A stretch of DNA of 64,000 nucleotides. It comes from JAGXLC01 sp964585385. Its GTDB lineage: Bacteria; Bacteroidota; Bacteroidia; Bacteroidales; UBA12077. Made by a program: the position numbers and the translations under genes. Location of the stretch: the NCBI GenBank assembly GCA_964585385.1, contig CAZPDP010000003.1, positions 62,001 to 126,000 on the forward strand, given 5' to 3'. The notes beneath the pieces are model-generated. The model ran no database searches. It was given only the letters and a program-made list of their open reading frames with translations, and was not told where the DNA came from. This document shows, piece after piece, positions 1 through 11,407 of this stretch. Numbering within the stretch: position 1 is the first letter of the stretch; every line of letters starts with the position of its first letter.

Positions 1-1
1 C

Positions 2-3000
2 GGGGACGGGGATATGGATATTTTAGGTTCTGCAGCCAACGGTAAACTGGTATGGTATGAACAAGCTCCTTTGTTAAAATTGACAGAAACAACGCCGGCC
101 AATAATAGCACAAATATATCTGCCGAGACTACAATTACATTCAAATTTGATACAAACATTGATGATCAAACAGTTCATAATGCCAATATTGTAGTAAGAG
201 GAGAACAAACCGGACTCATTACAGGAAATTATAACGGAGGAGGAAGTTCAGAAATAACCTTCGATTCGGATTCAAGGTTCAAACCCGGAGAAATTGTTAC
301 AATCAATATTAACGGAAGTCTGGAAGGTACTAACGGGGAAAGATTAAAGACAACAGAAACTATACGATTCAATGTCTCTCCCGACCCCGGCCCGGCTACC
401 TTTCCTTTAGCAGGTAAGAATTTAGCTTCAAGTAACATAGACTATAAAACCGTTTTTGCTGCTGATTTAAATAGTGATGGAAATACAGATGCATTGAGTG
501 CCTCTTACACTGGAGACAAAATCATCTGGTATAAAAATAATGGTGACCGTAGTTTTACTGAATACGAAATCAGTTCAAACGTGGATGGCCCGACCTCGGT
601 TTACGCAGCAGATATGGATAATGATGGTGATATGGATGTGGTAAGCGCATCATTCAATGATGATAAGATTGCATGGTATGAAAATAATGGCAATCTAACA
701 CCGGGATTCACTGAGCACACCATCAGTAACACTGCTGACGGGGCTAATTCTGTTTATGTCACAGACCTGGATAGTGATGGTGATATGGATGTGCTGAGTG
801 CATCAGGCAACGATGATAAGATTGCCTGGTATGAAAACGATGGCAATCAGAATTTCTTAACCCATGAAATAACTGCTAATGCCATAAATGCCCAATCTGT
901 TTTTGCTTCAGATATTGATAGTGATGGTGACCTGGATGTTCTCAGCGCATCAGGAACAGATGATAAAATTGCCTGGTATGAAAACAATGGCAGCATGACT
1001 TTCACAGAACGTGTAATAACGGAAGATACTGATGGTATATACTCAGGCTCCCAGGGTTTTGCAGACAATGCTCATTCGGTTTACGCCACAGACATGGATA
1101 ATGATGGCGATATGGATGTTTTAAGTGCTTCCCTAAACGATAACAAAATCGCATGGTATAAAAACGATGGAAACCAGAATTTCACAAATGAAACAATCAG
1201 TATTAATGCAGATGGTGCTTATTCTGTTTATGCTTCCGATATGAATGGTGACGGAAATATGGATGTCCTGAGCGCTGCCTACAATGCCGATAAAATTTAC
1301 TGGTATGAAAATGACGGGAATCAAAGTTTTACAGAGCATGTAATAAGCATGAATACTGACAGAGCAGCTTCGGTTTATGCAGCAGATATGGATTCTGATG
1401 GGGATATGGATGTGTTGGGTGCCTCCCAGACAGGTGTGGCAATATACGAACAGGTGGCATTTTTCAATCTTACAGGTACAATACCGGAATCCAATGCAGC
1501 AAGTGTTGATACAAGCAGTAACATCACATTAACAATGGACGAAAATGTGGATGGTTCTACTGTAACAGACTCAAGCATAACAATATTGGGAGAGCAAACC
1601 GGCTATATGCCAGGCATTTATAGTGGTGGAGGTACCTCCTCTGTTACATTTGATGGGACTGATGATTTTAAGCCCGGCGAACGTGTTACAGTATGGCTTG
1701 GCAACGATGTGCGTAGTTTAAACGGAAAATATGCTGCTAAAAAAGAAATATTTCAATTTACAGCTTCCACAGGATCAGGTCCGGGAAAATTCTCCCAGGC
1801 AGCCCATGTGGTAAATTCCAATGCTACCTCGGCAGAATCTGTTTTTGCATGTGACCTGAATTCAGATGGAGATATGGACATCCTGAGTGCTTCTATGGAT
1901 AATAACCAAATAGTATGGTACGAAAATGATGGGAATCAAAATTTCACCAATCATTCAATTGATATTTATGCAAACGGAGCTTCTGATGTATACGCTGCAG
2001 ACATCGATGCAGATGGTGACATAGATGTGCTGAGCGCTTCCTACTTCAATGATGAAATAATCTGGTATGAAAATGACGGCAATCAAAACTTTACCAGGCA
2101 TGTAATTAGTTCATTAGCTGATGGTGCAAGGTCTGTTTTTGCAGCCGATATAGATAAAGATGGGGATATGGATGTGGTGAGCGCTTCCGCTTTGGATAAT
2201 AAAATTGTATGGTATGAAAACGACGGCAATCAGAACTTTACCGGAGATACTGTAAGTACTGTTGCCAACGGGGCATATTCGGTTTATGCTTCTGATTTGG
2301 ACGGTGATAGTGATATAGACTTGTTGAGCGCTTCCAGTGATGACGACAAAATAGTCTGGTATGAAAACGATGGTAATCAGAATTTTACAGAACATACCAT
2401 TACCACCAGCGCTGTTGGAGCCAGGTCTGTCTATACCGCAGATATAGATCTTGATGGCGACCTGGATATTCTGAGCGGATCATCCAACGATTCATATTTC
2501 TCTGGAGAAGTTACCTGGTATGAAAATGATGGTAACCAGAATTTCACAGAACATACTGTCAATAGTACTTATGATGCACAATCTGTGTATGCAACAGACA
2601 TTGAAGGGGATGGTGATTTAGATATTATTAGTGCTTCCTATTATTTTAACAGTATAATCTTATTTGAGAATGACGGCAGTCAGAATTTTACAAAAAGTGA
2701 TATAATAGTCACTGACGGACCTAAATCAATCTATGCAGCCGATATGGATAAGGATGGGGATATGGATGTTCTTAATGCATCGTCTCTGTCAAATGAAATA
2801 TCCTGGATTGAACAGGTCGACCTGGCTCCTGAATTCACTTCCTCTTCTGCTGTGGGTTTTGATGAGAACAGTACTGCAATGGTAATTGATATTAATGCCG
2901 ACGACGGTAATGGGGGAGAGACGGACAGCGTGTCATACAGTCTTGTAGCCGGTGATGATAATGATTTATTCAGTATTGATAATAGCGGTTTTCTGACAAT

Positions 3001-5961
3001 GAATATAGAACCGGATTTCGAAAACCCTGTGGATACAAATAACAACAATGTTTACGATTTAACCGTCCTTGCAGATGATGGAAGCATTTCCACAGAGCAA
3101 ATCTTAAATGTCACAATTAATGATTTGAACGACGAGATGCCAGAGATCTCTTCCGGCCAGAGTTTTTCAGTTAGCGAGGACGCGATAAATTCAGCGGGAT
3201 TGGGAATGCTGGTAGCAACAGATGCTGATGCCGGAACAACCTTCCAGTCGTGGACTATTACCGGGGGCAATACCGATAATATATTTGCTGTTGATGCAAA
3301 CACCGGTGAAATCAGTGTTTTCGACAATACAAACCTCGACTATGAAACAAAGCAGAATTACACCCTTGCTATTACTGTTAGCGATGGATTAAATACTTCT
3401 GACATTGACAGTGTTACAGTAACAGTAATTGATGTGAACGACGAGGCACCTGTTATTACAAAAGGCCTTAGCTTCTCAGTGAGTGAAGACGCAAGTAGCA
3501 ATTACAGCGTAGGAACAGTCACCGCAACAGATGCCGATGCAGGCACAACATTAGAAGCATGGACTATTACAGATGGGAATACCGATAATATATTTGGGAT
3601 AGACGCCAGCACCGGTGAAATTACAATCGTGGACAATTCCAACCTGGACTTTGAATCTGTCCAGAGCTATAGCCTTCTAATCACGGTTGAGGATGGGGTG
3701 AATATTTCGGAAACGGACACCGTAACAATAAATATTGATGATGTCAATGATGAAGTTCCGGTAATTACTGTTGGTCAAAGCTTCTCAGTAAATGAAGATG
3801 CTTCAGATAACACAAGTTTAGGAATGGTAGCGGCAACAGATTCGGATGCAGGAACTACATTCCAATCATGGAGTATTACCAGCGGTAATACTGATAATAT
3901 CTTTGCTGTTGATGCAAGCACTGGTGAAATTTCAATTGCAGATAATACAAGCCTGGATTATGAAACAACGCAAGGTTATGCATTAAAACTGACAGTCTCC
4001 GATGGTTTGAATGTATCTGCTGAAGAAAGCGTTAGCATCAACATCAATGATGTAAACGACGAAATCCCGGTAATTACATCAGGCCAAAGCTTCTCTTTGG
4101 ATGAGGATGCAGCAGATGGTACAAGTGTGGGTATAGTTGCAGCCACAGATGCCGATGCATCTGCATCATTTCAATCGTGGTTCATTACTACGGGAAATGC
4201 AGATAATATCTTTGCTGTTGATGCAAGCACTGGTGAAATTTCAATTGCAGATAATACAAGCCTGGATTATGAAACAACGCAAGGTTATGCATTAAAACTG
4301 ACAGTCTCCGATGGTTTGAATGTATCTGCTGAAGAAAGCGTTAGCATCAACATCAATGATGTAAACGACGAAATCCCGGTAATTACATCAGGCCAAAGCT
4401 TCTCTTTGGATGAGGATGCAGCAGATGGTACAAGTGTGGGTATAGTTGCAGCCACAGATGCCGATGCATCTGCATCATTTCAATCGTGGTTCATTACTAC
4501 GGGAAATGCAGATAATATCTTTGCTGTTGATGCAAGCACTGGTGAAATTTCAATTGCAGATAATANNNNNNNNNNNNNNNNNNNNNNNNNNNNNNNNNNN
4601 NNNNNNNNNNNNNNNNNNNNNNNNNNNNNNNNNNNNNNNNNNNNNNNNNNNNNNNNNNNNNNNNNGATAATATCTTTGCTGTTGATGCAAGCACTGGTGA
4701 AATTTCAATTGCAGATAATACAAGCCTGGATTATGAAACAACGCAAGGTTATGCATTAAAACTGACAGTCTCCGATGGTTTGAATGTATCTGCTGAAGAA
4801 AGCGTTAGCATCAACATCAATGATGTAAACGACGAAATCCCGGTAATTACATCAGGCCAAAGCTTCTCTTTGGATGAGGATGCAGCAAATGGTGCAGTTG
4901 TGGGTACAATTATAGCAACAGATGCTGACGCTGGAACAACATTCCAGTCCTGGACTATTACCGGCGGCAATACCGACCAAGTTTTTGCTGTCGATGCATC
5001 TGCTGGTGAGATATCTGTCTCAGACAACACCAAACTGGATTATGAATCAAATCAAAGCTATACTTTAGAATTTACAGTAAGTGATGGAGCAAATACTTCA
5101 AATCCTGAGACTGCGGTAATCCATATCAATAATGTCAACAATGCTCCAATTTTGGATAAACCAATAAATGATATCACATTGACTGAAGGTTTCGTGGATA
5201 CAACACTGGATTTATCCAATACATTCAGCGATCCGGATGGCGATGATTTAACCCTTACTGCAGAATCTTCCGGAGATGTCGTAAGTGTGAGTGTTTCAGG
5301 AACCTCTTTAACAATTACAGAAGTAAGTATTGGCTCTGCCGGCATTCTGGTAACGGCTGAAGATGGAAATGGCGGAACGGTTAGCGATGAATTTGTGGTT
5401 ACAGTTAGTGAAGCAACCAATGCTTCTCCGGAAGTTGCGAATGCTATCGATGATAAAACGCTGGATGAAGGCTTTGGAAGCACAACAGTGGACCTAAGCA
5501 ATACATTTAGTGATCCGGATGGTGACAACCTTAGTCTTTCTGCAGAATCTAGCGATGAGAACGTGGTTTTGGTAAGTATATCGGGAACTACACTTACTAT
5601 TACTGAAGAAGGGCCTGGATCGTCAACTGTTACTGTTACAGCGGATGACGGAAACAATGGGACTGTAGATGAAGATTTTACAGTTGTTGTAAACGCGGCA
5701 ACTGCCATATCATCTGCAGTGAATGAAACACTGAAGAATATTTACCCGAACCCGACAACTGGTAAACTCTACCTGGAATTCAATTTATTCACCGAAGAAT
5801 TGCTCATCAATGTCTATGATATGCTGGGTCAGATAATACAGCATAAGAAAATAATAAATGCAACAGATACTGAATTGAATATTCAGGGAGAAGCAGGGAT
5901 TTACTTCATTGAAATTCTAAACGGGAAGGAGAGAGAACTCTTCAAAGTAATAAAGGAATAA
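2..5961 (+). CDS. Giant FG-GAP/VCBS and cadherin-repeat surface protein with T9SS sorting domain (5' partial, crosses an N gap)
   Basis: The frame is open from base 2 and its first visible residues (GDGDMDILGSA) are the end of an FG-GAP repeat, so the true start lies outside the window. Two blocks of about 45-residue FG-GAP/VCBS repeats (DSDGDMDVLSAS...WYENDGNQNF) are each preceded by a Big_5-like Ig domain. They are followed by cadherin-like repeats of about 103 residues, two Ig-like domains (SDPDGD motifs) and a C-terminal type A sorting domain (IYPNPTTGKLYLEF). Such proteins are exported by T9SS and anchored or released at the surface; adhesion or Ca2+-stabilised matrix binding is inference from the acidic DxDxDG loops. 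The 100-N gap at 4566-4665 breaks the frame only because its length is arbitrary: removing 155 bp (gap plus one 55-bp duplicate) brings 4666-5961 back into phase. Confidence 0.9.
3893..4888 (+). repeat. Perfect 309-bp tandem repeat (103 codons) encoding cadherin-like domains
   Basis: Units start at 3893, 4202 and 4511, exactly 309 bp apart, and look identical by eye. The unit at 4511 runs into the N gap and resumes at 4666; identity with the unit ends near 4888, where the codons after GATGCAGCA change. Flanking cadherin repeats are clearly diverged, so these units arose by recent duplication or are homogenised. The copy number is uncertain because identical units longer than the reads collapse in assembly. 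Confidence 0.9.
4566..4665. other. Assembly gap (100 N) flanked by identical 55-bp sequences
   Basis: Bases 4511-4565 equal 4666-4720. The same arrangement, with the same 55-bp length, is seen at the other two gaps, which points to contig ends sharing an assembler k-mer overlap. Here the gap also lies in a 309-bp tandem repeat, so whole units may be missing as well. Confidence 0.95.
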
Positions 5962-5965
5962 AATA

Positions 5966-6004
5966 GCAGGGGGGGAGCTGGTAGATTGCCGGCTCCCCCC
6001 TGTC
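5966..6004 (+). terminator. Rho-independent-like hairpin after the FG-GAP/cadherin gene
   Basis: A GC-rich stem (GGGGGGAGC pairing with GCTCCCCCC) lies a few bases after the TAA at 5959-5961. The T-tract is short (TGTCTT). The remaining spacer to 6310 is AT-rich with no gene and no convincing TAnnTTTG element. Confidence 0.8.
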
Positions 6005-6309
6005 TTATCACAATAAATAAATTAATAACTAAAAATTATACAAATGAAACCCTCATGCACCAACTTACACAAAAGACAATGAATAAAGCAGAGGGTTCCA
6101 TGGGTTTAGTTCGTGAAATGCTAATATTAACAATAGCAATTAATTGTAAAACAGACGTTTAGCTATATTTTATACTAATGAATAATTGAAAGCAAAACAC
6201 TACATCGACAATCTTTCAAAATCACCTTTTCGGGGGATAAAACCCTCAATTATATTTTAAATCTTTGTTATGTGTTATAAAAAGAGATTATTCACTAAAA
6301 ACAAATAAT

Positions 6310-9300
6310 ATGAAAAAACGAATACTTTATTTATTGGTTGGCTTATTAATTTCAACAACCCTAATGGGCCAGGAACCTGTCCTGGTGAAAGACATCAACC
6401 AGCTTCCGACGGATAAAGGGGGTGTATTTGAGACCACTACATACGATGGTTTTGTATACTTCACAAAGGATGATGGCGTCAATGGGATGCAAGTCTGGAA
6501 AACAGACGGTAATACTACTACAAAAGTTACTGCCATTGATAATGATGCCTATGGTGATCCGCAGTATTTAACAGCCTGGAACGACACATTATATTTTTCA
6601 ACAAGCATTTCAGGCATCTGGAAAACAGACGGTACAACGCTTGGTACAGAAATGGTCAGTTCATTTAGTGGACGCATTCTTCCGGCAGCAAATATCTTAT
6701 ACCTTTTCAACGAAGATTCACGCTACCTGGCAGCCTTTAAACCCATGAGCGGAGAAGTGACAGATACCATCAAACAGGTTGGGGGTATTGCTCACGTAGA
6801 ACGTGAATTTGCAACCATACAAGACAAGTTATTTTATACAGAATACGTGGATACTGTAGGCCAGGAATTATTTGTTACCGAAGGAATTGCTGGCGAAACC
6901 TCTGTTCTGGATGTTGTCATACCCGGTTCTACCAGCAGTTATCCGGCATCATTAACAGTTTACGGAGATACCTTATACTTTGTAGCAGTGACCAATAACG
7001 TTAATAATAATGCCACGGGGGCAAAATCCATTTATAAAACAGATGGCACTGTTGGCGGAACGTTTGAGTTTGAAGTACTGGACAATATGTATATGGGTTC
7101 CTTTACAACAGATTATGTAGAATTGGACACGATTGGCGGCAAGCTGTTATTTTACGATTTTGATGGGGTTGCTACCGATATTTTTGCTTATAATGAAAGC
7201 TCGAAGTCCCTGTTGACATCTTTTAATAATAACAATACCACGGCATCATTCAGGAGACTGCAGTTTCAGTTTAATTCCGGAGATACCAGTTATTTCTACA
7301 CATCCAAAGATAATTCCGCTTATTATGGTAAGACAGCTGGTAATGCTGTGGTTCAATCGCCTGTAGATAATAATCCTTTCATTAATCCATTAAAATATGC
7401 TATACTCAATTCGGCTTTTATTTACTCGGATGATATTGCCGAAGAGTTGGTGCACATTACGTTTGGTGGTACAAAGACAACCTTAAGAGACTTGTCCTCG
7501 GCGCTTTCATATTCTGCCGATGATTTTACCGTTTTGGGCAACACGGTATTCTTTACTTCAGCAGATGATTCTGAAGGAGTACAATTGTGGAAAACGGATG
7601 GGACAGCCGTTAATACAGTCCGGGTTACCAGCAATGATATCGAAACCTCGAGAAACGGTAGGCCTACTGACTTTTTTGTTTTAAAAGACAGTTTGTTCTT
7701 CAGTGCTTATGATGGTACAAATGTAAATGTATATCAGTCAGGAGGCTCCTCTTCAAACACGAGCATGACCATTGCAGGTGATTCTATATTATCAGACAAT
7801 TCCGATGTCCTGGGAGACTATCTCTATTTTAATAAAGGAACCAACTTTATAGACCAGCTTCTGAAAACAGATGGAGATACCATAATGCCTGTGGATACAG
7901 TGGAAGAAAGAATTAGTTATATAACCACAAGTGGGAATCACTTGTTTTTTGTATCCAATACTTCTAATGAAGGCACTGAACTCTGGGTGAGTGACGGAAG
8001 CAATTCAGGAACCCAAGTGATGGACCTTTATACAGGAGGTTCATTCAGTTCTTCACCTGACCAGTTGATGGATATAAACGGAACCCTCTATTTCAGGGCT
8101 TTGGATCCGGATGAAGGTTCAAAAGGTTTGTGGAAGTCAGACGGAACAATGGGCGGAACGGAAGTTGTCTTTAGCGATGTGATTGGTGATATTGATAATC
8201 TGACGGCTATTGGTCCATACATATTCTTTTCAGTAGATGACGCAATCATAGGAACTGAAGTGAAGGTTTACAATACGATGAATGGCTCAGTAGCTTCTAT
8301 TGACGCCCAGGACGGAGACTCCAACCCGGTAAGTCTGGCTGAGTTTAACGGTAGTCTTTATTATGTTCATGATGATACCTCCAACATGATGCTGGCCAGT
8401 ATAGATACAGCAACATTCAGTTATCACCCGCATTATGAAGTTCAATCCTATCCAGCCTATACATCAGTTCACGATTTGATAAGTACTAATCAATTTTTAA
8501 CTTTCCGAATAACCAATAACGTTAACGACATTTTCAATCAATACGTATTGGATACTGCCGGTAACGTAAGGTTAGCAAATTTTGAAATAAAAAATAAACG
8601 GAATACTGAAACCATTGGTGATCTATTATATTACATCAGCAGTTCGGATACATTATATGTCACAGATGGAACAGATAGAGGCAGGCAAATAGTTTCTTCA
8701 ATATGGAATGATGGTACTACTGGTCTCTATCCAAAGCTCGTTTACAACGACACCTTATTCTTTGTTACCGATCTGAATAATCTGGGAGCTGAAGTGTATA
8801 AGTATGCCCATGCTTCCCAGGGAATTGACTTTACAGTCTCTTCCGATTTAGCCATCCAGCAGAATACAAGCGGAGAACTGGATGTATCCTGGACTAACGG
8901 AACAGGCGACGGAAGATTATTGCTGGCATCTATGTCTTCTAACATTGATATGCCTGAAGACCATGTTGAATACACTTCAGATGCGGATTTTGGAAACTCA
9001 GAACTGGAAAATGGAAGCAACGGTTATGTAGTATTCAATGGAAGCGCAAACAGTACAACAGTTACCAACCTGAGTCCTGCCACGAAATACTATTTTGAAC
9101 TGGTAGATTATGCAAATCCGGGTTCGGGGGAATTCTATTACAACAGGTTATATACCCAAAAAGTCTCATTTATAACAAGCAGCCTGGAAACCATCAACGA
9201 TACTGTTTGTGATATGTATACCAGTCCGAGTGGTAAATATACATGGTCTACCTCGGGAACTTATATGGATACTATTCAGAATGAGGCAGGAGGTGACAGT

Positions 9301-10719
9301 ATCCTGACCATTCATCTCATCGTAAATGAATCTACTGAATACACAATGAATGCAGTAGTTTGCGACAGCATGATCAGTCCGAGCAGTATGTACGTTTGGG
9401 ATAGTACGGGTACTTACATGGATACCATCCTTAATGCAGCCGGTTGTGATAGTGTGATTACGGTCAATCTGACAGTTAATGAAACAACGTATAATACCAT
9501 TCAGCCTGAAGTATGTGACAGCTTTGTCAGTCCAAGCGGTATGCACACCTGGAAATTATCCGGAATGTACATGGATACCATTCCGAATACAGCAGGTTGT
9601 GACAGTGTAATCACGGTTGACCTGACTGTCAATAACAGTACTGGCTCAACCATTGATGTGTCTGCATGTGACAGTTTTGTTAGTCCAAGCATGCTTTATA
9701 CATGGAAGAACTCTGGTACGTATATGGACACGATTCTGAATGCAGCGGGTTGTGACAGTGTCATTACTGTGAATCTGACAATTAATGAAACCACATTTGC
9801 AACAATTGATACTGCAGTTTGTGAAAGTTTTGTCAGCCCAAGTAGCAATTATACATGGGAAGTTTCCGGCACTTATATGGATACCATTTCGAATGCCGCA
9901 GGCTGCGACAGTGTGATTACAGTAAATCTGACAATTAAAGAATCTACATCTTCAGAAATTACAGAGACAGTATGCGATAGCTTTGTGGCACCTGATGGAA
10001 ATGTTTATACAACTTCAGGAGTAAAAACTGCGATTATCCCCAATAACGCAGGCTGCGATAGTATTATCACTATCAATTTGACGGTAAATCAATCGGAATC
10101 CGTTTCGATAACAGAATCAGCCTGTGACAGTTATACAGCGCCAGATGGGGAAGTATATACCACTTCCGGTGTAAAAACAGCCGTTATTCAGACTGTAGCT
10201 GGTTGCGATAGTACAATAACGATAGATCTGACAATTACATCCATTGATAATTCTGTAACTCAGGATGAGGAAAAGCTTACCGCCAATATGAGTGGGGCAA
10301 ATTACCAATGGTTAGATTGTGATAATAACTTTGCGCCAATTAGTGGAGCACAGAATCAGGAATTTACTTCTGAAGAAAGTGGTAATTATGCAGTGGAAGT
10401 TTCACTGAATGGTTGTGTGGATACTTCGGATTGTTTCAGTGTGAGCATTGATGCTGTAGGCATTGGGGAGCAGTTGGTTGCGAGTGATATCAGAGTTTAC
10501 CCGAATCCAACAGAATCAAAAATCCATCTTGATGCAGGCTTTGAATTCAAAGAATTGCAAATCAATGCTATCAATGTGAGTGGAGCTGTGATGAAACAGG
10601 TTCGTTTTCACAATAGTGAGAAAATTCTTTTTGAATTGCCCGAAAACAAAGGTATATATTTCCTTGAGATTATCGTGGATAACAAAAGAAGAACTTACGT
10701 AAAGGTTGTAAAAGAATAA
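6310..10719 (+). CDS. ELWxxDGT-repeat surface protein with Cys-rich repeats and T9SS sorting domain
   Basis: 1469 residues. I start at ATG 6310 (MKKRILYLLVGLLIS, a signal peptide) rather than the upstream in-frame codon at 6265, which would bury the signal. Residues of about 20-880 carry many degenerate 'LWKTDGT...GT' units (ELWxxDGT family, probably beta-propeller-like), then an Fn3-like segment (NLSPATKYYFELVDY). Seven units of about 50 residues follow, each with two cysteines (VCDSFVSPSG...AGCDSVITVNLTVN), then an Ig-like segment and a type A sorting domain (VYPNPTESKIHLD). The first Cys unit has AGGDS instead of AGCDS and so has lost one cysteine. The protein is predicted to be T9SS-exported; its ligand is unknown. 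It lies in tandem with another T9SS giant. Confidence 0.9.
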   Translation: MKKRILYLLVGLLISTTLMGQEPVLVKDINQLPTDKGGVFETTTYDGFVYFTKDDGVNGMQVWKTDGNTTTKVTAIDNDAYGDPQYLTAWNDTLYFSTSISGIWKTDGTTLGTEMVSSFSGRILPAANILYLFNEDSRYLAAFKPMSGEVTDTIKQVGGIAHVEREFATIQDKLFYTEYVDTVGQELFVTEGIAGETSVLDVVIPGSTSSYPASLTVYGDTLYFVAVTNNVNNNATGAKSIYKTDGTVGGTFEFEVLDNMYMGSFTTDYVELDTIGGKLLFYDFDGVATDIFAYNESSKSLLTSFNNNNTTASFRRLQFQFNSGDTSYFYTSKDNSAYYGKTAGNAVVQSPVDNNPFINPLKYAILNSAFIYSDDIAEELVHITFGGTKTTLRDLSSALSYSADDFTVLGNTVFFTSADDSEGVQLWKTDGTAVNTVRVTSNDIETSRNGRPTDFFVLKDSLFFSAYDGTNVNVYQSGGSSSNTSMTIAGDSILSDNSDVLGDYLYFNKGTNFIDQLLKTDGDTIMPVDTVEERISYITTSGNHLFFVSNTSNEGTELWVSDGSNSGTQVMDLYTGGSFSSSPDQLMDINGTLYFRALDPDEGSKGLWKSDGTMGGTEVVFSDVIGDIDNLTAIGPYIFFSVDDAIIGTEVKVYNTMNGSVASIDAQDGDSNPVSLAEFNGSLYYVHDDTSNMMLASIDTATFSYHPHYEVQSYPAYTSVHDLISTNQFLTFRITNNVNDIFNQYVLDTAGNVRLANFEIKNKRNTETIGDLLYYISSSDTLYVTDGTDRGRQIVSSIWNDGTTGLYPKLVYNDTLFFVTDLNNLGAEVYKYAHASQGIDFTVSSDLAIQQNTSGELDVSWTNGTGDGRLLLASMSSNIDMPEDHVEYTSDADFGNSELENGSNGYVVFNGSANSTTVTNLSPATKYYFELVDYANPGSGEFYYNRLYTQKVSFITSSLETINDTVCDMYTSPSGKYTWSTSGTYMDTIQNEAGGDSILTIHLIVNESTEYTMNAVVCDSMISPSSMYVWDSTGTYMDTILNAAGCDSVITVNLTVNETTYNTIQPEVCDSFVSPSGMHTWKLSGMYMDTIPNTAGCDSVITVDLTVNNSTGSTIDVSACDSFVSPSMLYTWKNSGTYMDTILNAAGCDSVITVNLTINETTFATIDTAVCESFVSPSSNYTWEVSGTYMDTISNAAGCDSVITVNLTIKESTSSEITETVCDSFVAPDGNVYTTSGVKTAIIPNNAGCDSIITINLTVNQSESVSITESACDSYTAPDGEVYTTSGVKTAVIQTVAGCDSTITIDLTITSIDNSVTQDEEKLTANMSGANYQWLDCDNNFAPISGAQNQEFTSEESGNYAVEVSLNGCVDTSDCFSVSIDAVGIGEQLVASDIRVYPNPTESKIHLDAGFEFKELQINAINVSGAVMKQVRFHNSEKILFELPENKGIYFLEIIVDNKRRTYVKVVKE

Positions 10720-10740
10720 AAATGCGCTTTTCTCATCTAA

Positions 10741-10776
10741 AGAAGTCAGCCGGTTTTTCGGCTGGCTTCTTTTCTT
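10741..10776 (+). terminator. Rho-independent terminator after the ELWxxDGT-repeat gene
   Basis: The stem GAAGTCAGCCG / CGGCTGGCTTC (one G-T wobble) has a TTTTT loop and is followed by TTTTCTTT. Confidence 0.9.
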
Positions 10777-10864
10777 TGGAAAAAACAAGGTTAAGATTGG
10801 TGATACTTCGTTTTGATTTGCCAAAATATATCCTTATTTTAAAGCAAATCTAAACCGTATCGAT

Positions 10865-11224
10865 ATGGAAAAAATCAACCTATACACCAAATTTCAGAAT
10901 GTGAAAGATTACTGGGATCCCAAAATTATCGGAGAAGTGAATGCCCAGCATGTGAAACTCGTGAAAGTGTTGGGCAAATTTATCTGGCATAAACACGACC
11001 ATGAGGACGAAATGTTCCTGGTCTGGAAAGGCAGCATCAAAATGGAGCTGGAAGACAAAACTGTTGAGCTGAGAGAAGGTGAAATGATTGTAGTACCCAG
11101 AGGCACAAGACACCGGGCCATTGCCGATCATGAAGCCCAGCTTCTGCTATTCGAACCCGCAGGAACAATCAATACAGGAGACCAGAAGAGTGAATATACG
11201 GTTAAAGAACCGGGAAGGATATAG
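10865..11224 (+). CDS. Small cupin-domain protein
   Basis: 119 residues forming a single cupin barrel. Motif 1 is HKHDHEDEMFLVWKG (the HxH...E metal ligands) and motif 2 is GEMIVVPRGTRHRA (PxG..H). This fits a one-domain, metal-binding cupin of the mannose-6-phosphate-isomerase-like type. The substrate cannot be told from sequence. It lies alone between a terminator and the sirtuin operon. The 183-bp spacer downstream (11225-11407) holds no gene, only the promoter element of the next operon. Confidence 0.9.
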   Translation: MEKINLYTKFQNVKDYWDPKIIGEVNAQHVKLVKVLGKFIWHKHDHEDEMFLVWKGSIKMELEDKTVELREGEMIVVPRGTRHRAIADHEAQLLLFEPAGTINTGDQKSEYTVKEPGRI

Positions 11225-11375
11225 GGAATTATGAGTTATGAATTGAGAAGACAGTATGCAGTTGCGTGGCATTAATCGAACTCAGTTAACGTAATCAACT
11301 CATTTAACTCAATTCACAACAGTGAAGATGCCCCTTTATTTTAACGATACCTGCAATTTCCTCCCTCAAAATCAT

Positions 11376-11383
11376 TAAATTTG
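11376..11383 (+). promoter_or_regulatory. Bacteroidota -7 element (TAAATTTG) for the sirtuin operon
   Basis: It matches TAnnTTTG exactly and lies 25 bp before the ATG at 11408. No TTG -33 element is found at the usual 17-23 bp spacing. Confidence 0.5.
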
Positions 11384-11407
11384 TACAAATCCTAAAAAAC
11401 AGCAGGT

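Noticed and set aside
14..4759. Natural frameshift or premature end of the FG-GAP/cadherin gene at the gap
   Set aside because: The apparent end arises from 100 arbitrary Ns plus a duplicated 55-bp flank; removing 155 bp restores the frame to the stop at 5961.
3893..4888. CRISPR-like or satellite repeat
   Set aside because: The 309-bp repeat is in frame, 103 codons long, and encodes cadherin-like domains; no spacers.
5058..5708. 216-residue minus-strand ORF opposite the Ig-like repeats
   Set aside because: A shadow of the coding repeats: no ribosome-binding site, low-complexity Ser/Val content, no family resemblance.
11270..11300. tRNA-like TTAATCGAACTC sequence
   Set aside because: No acceptor stem, anticodon arm or T-arm could be built around it.
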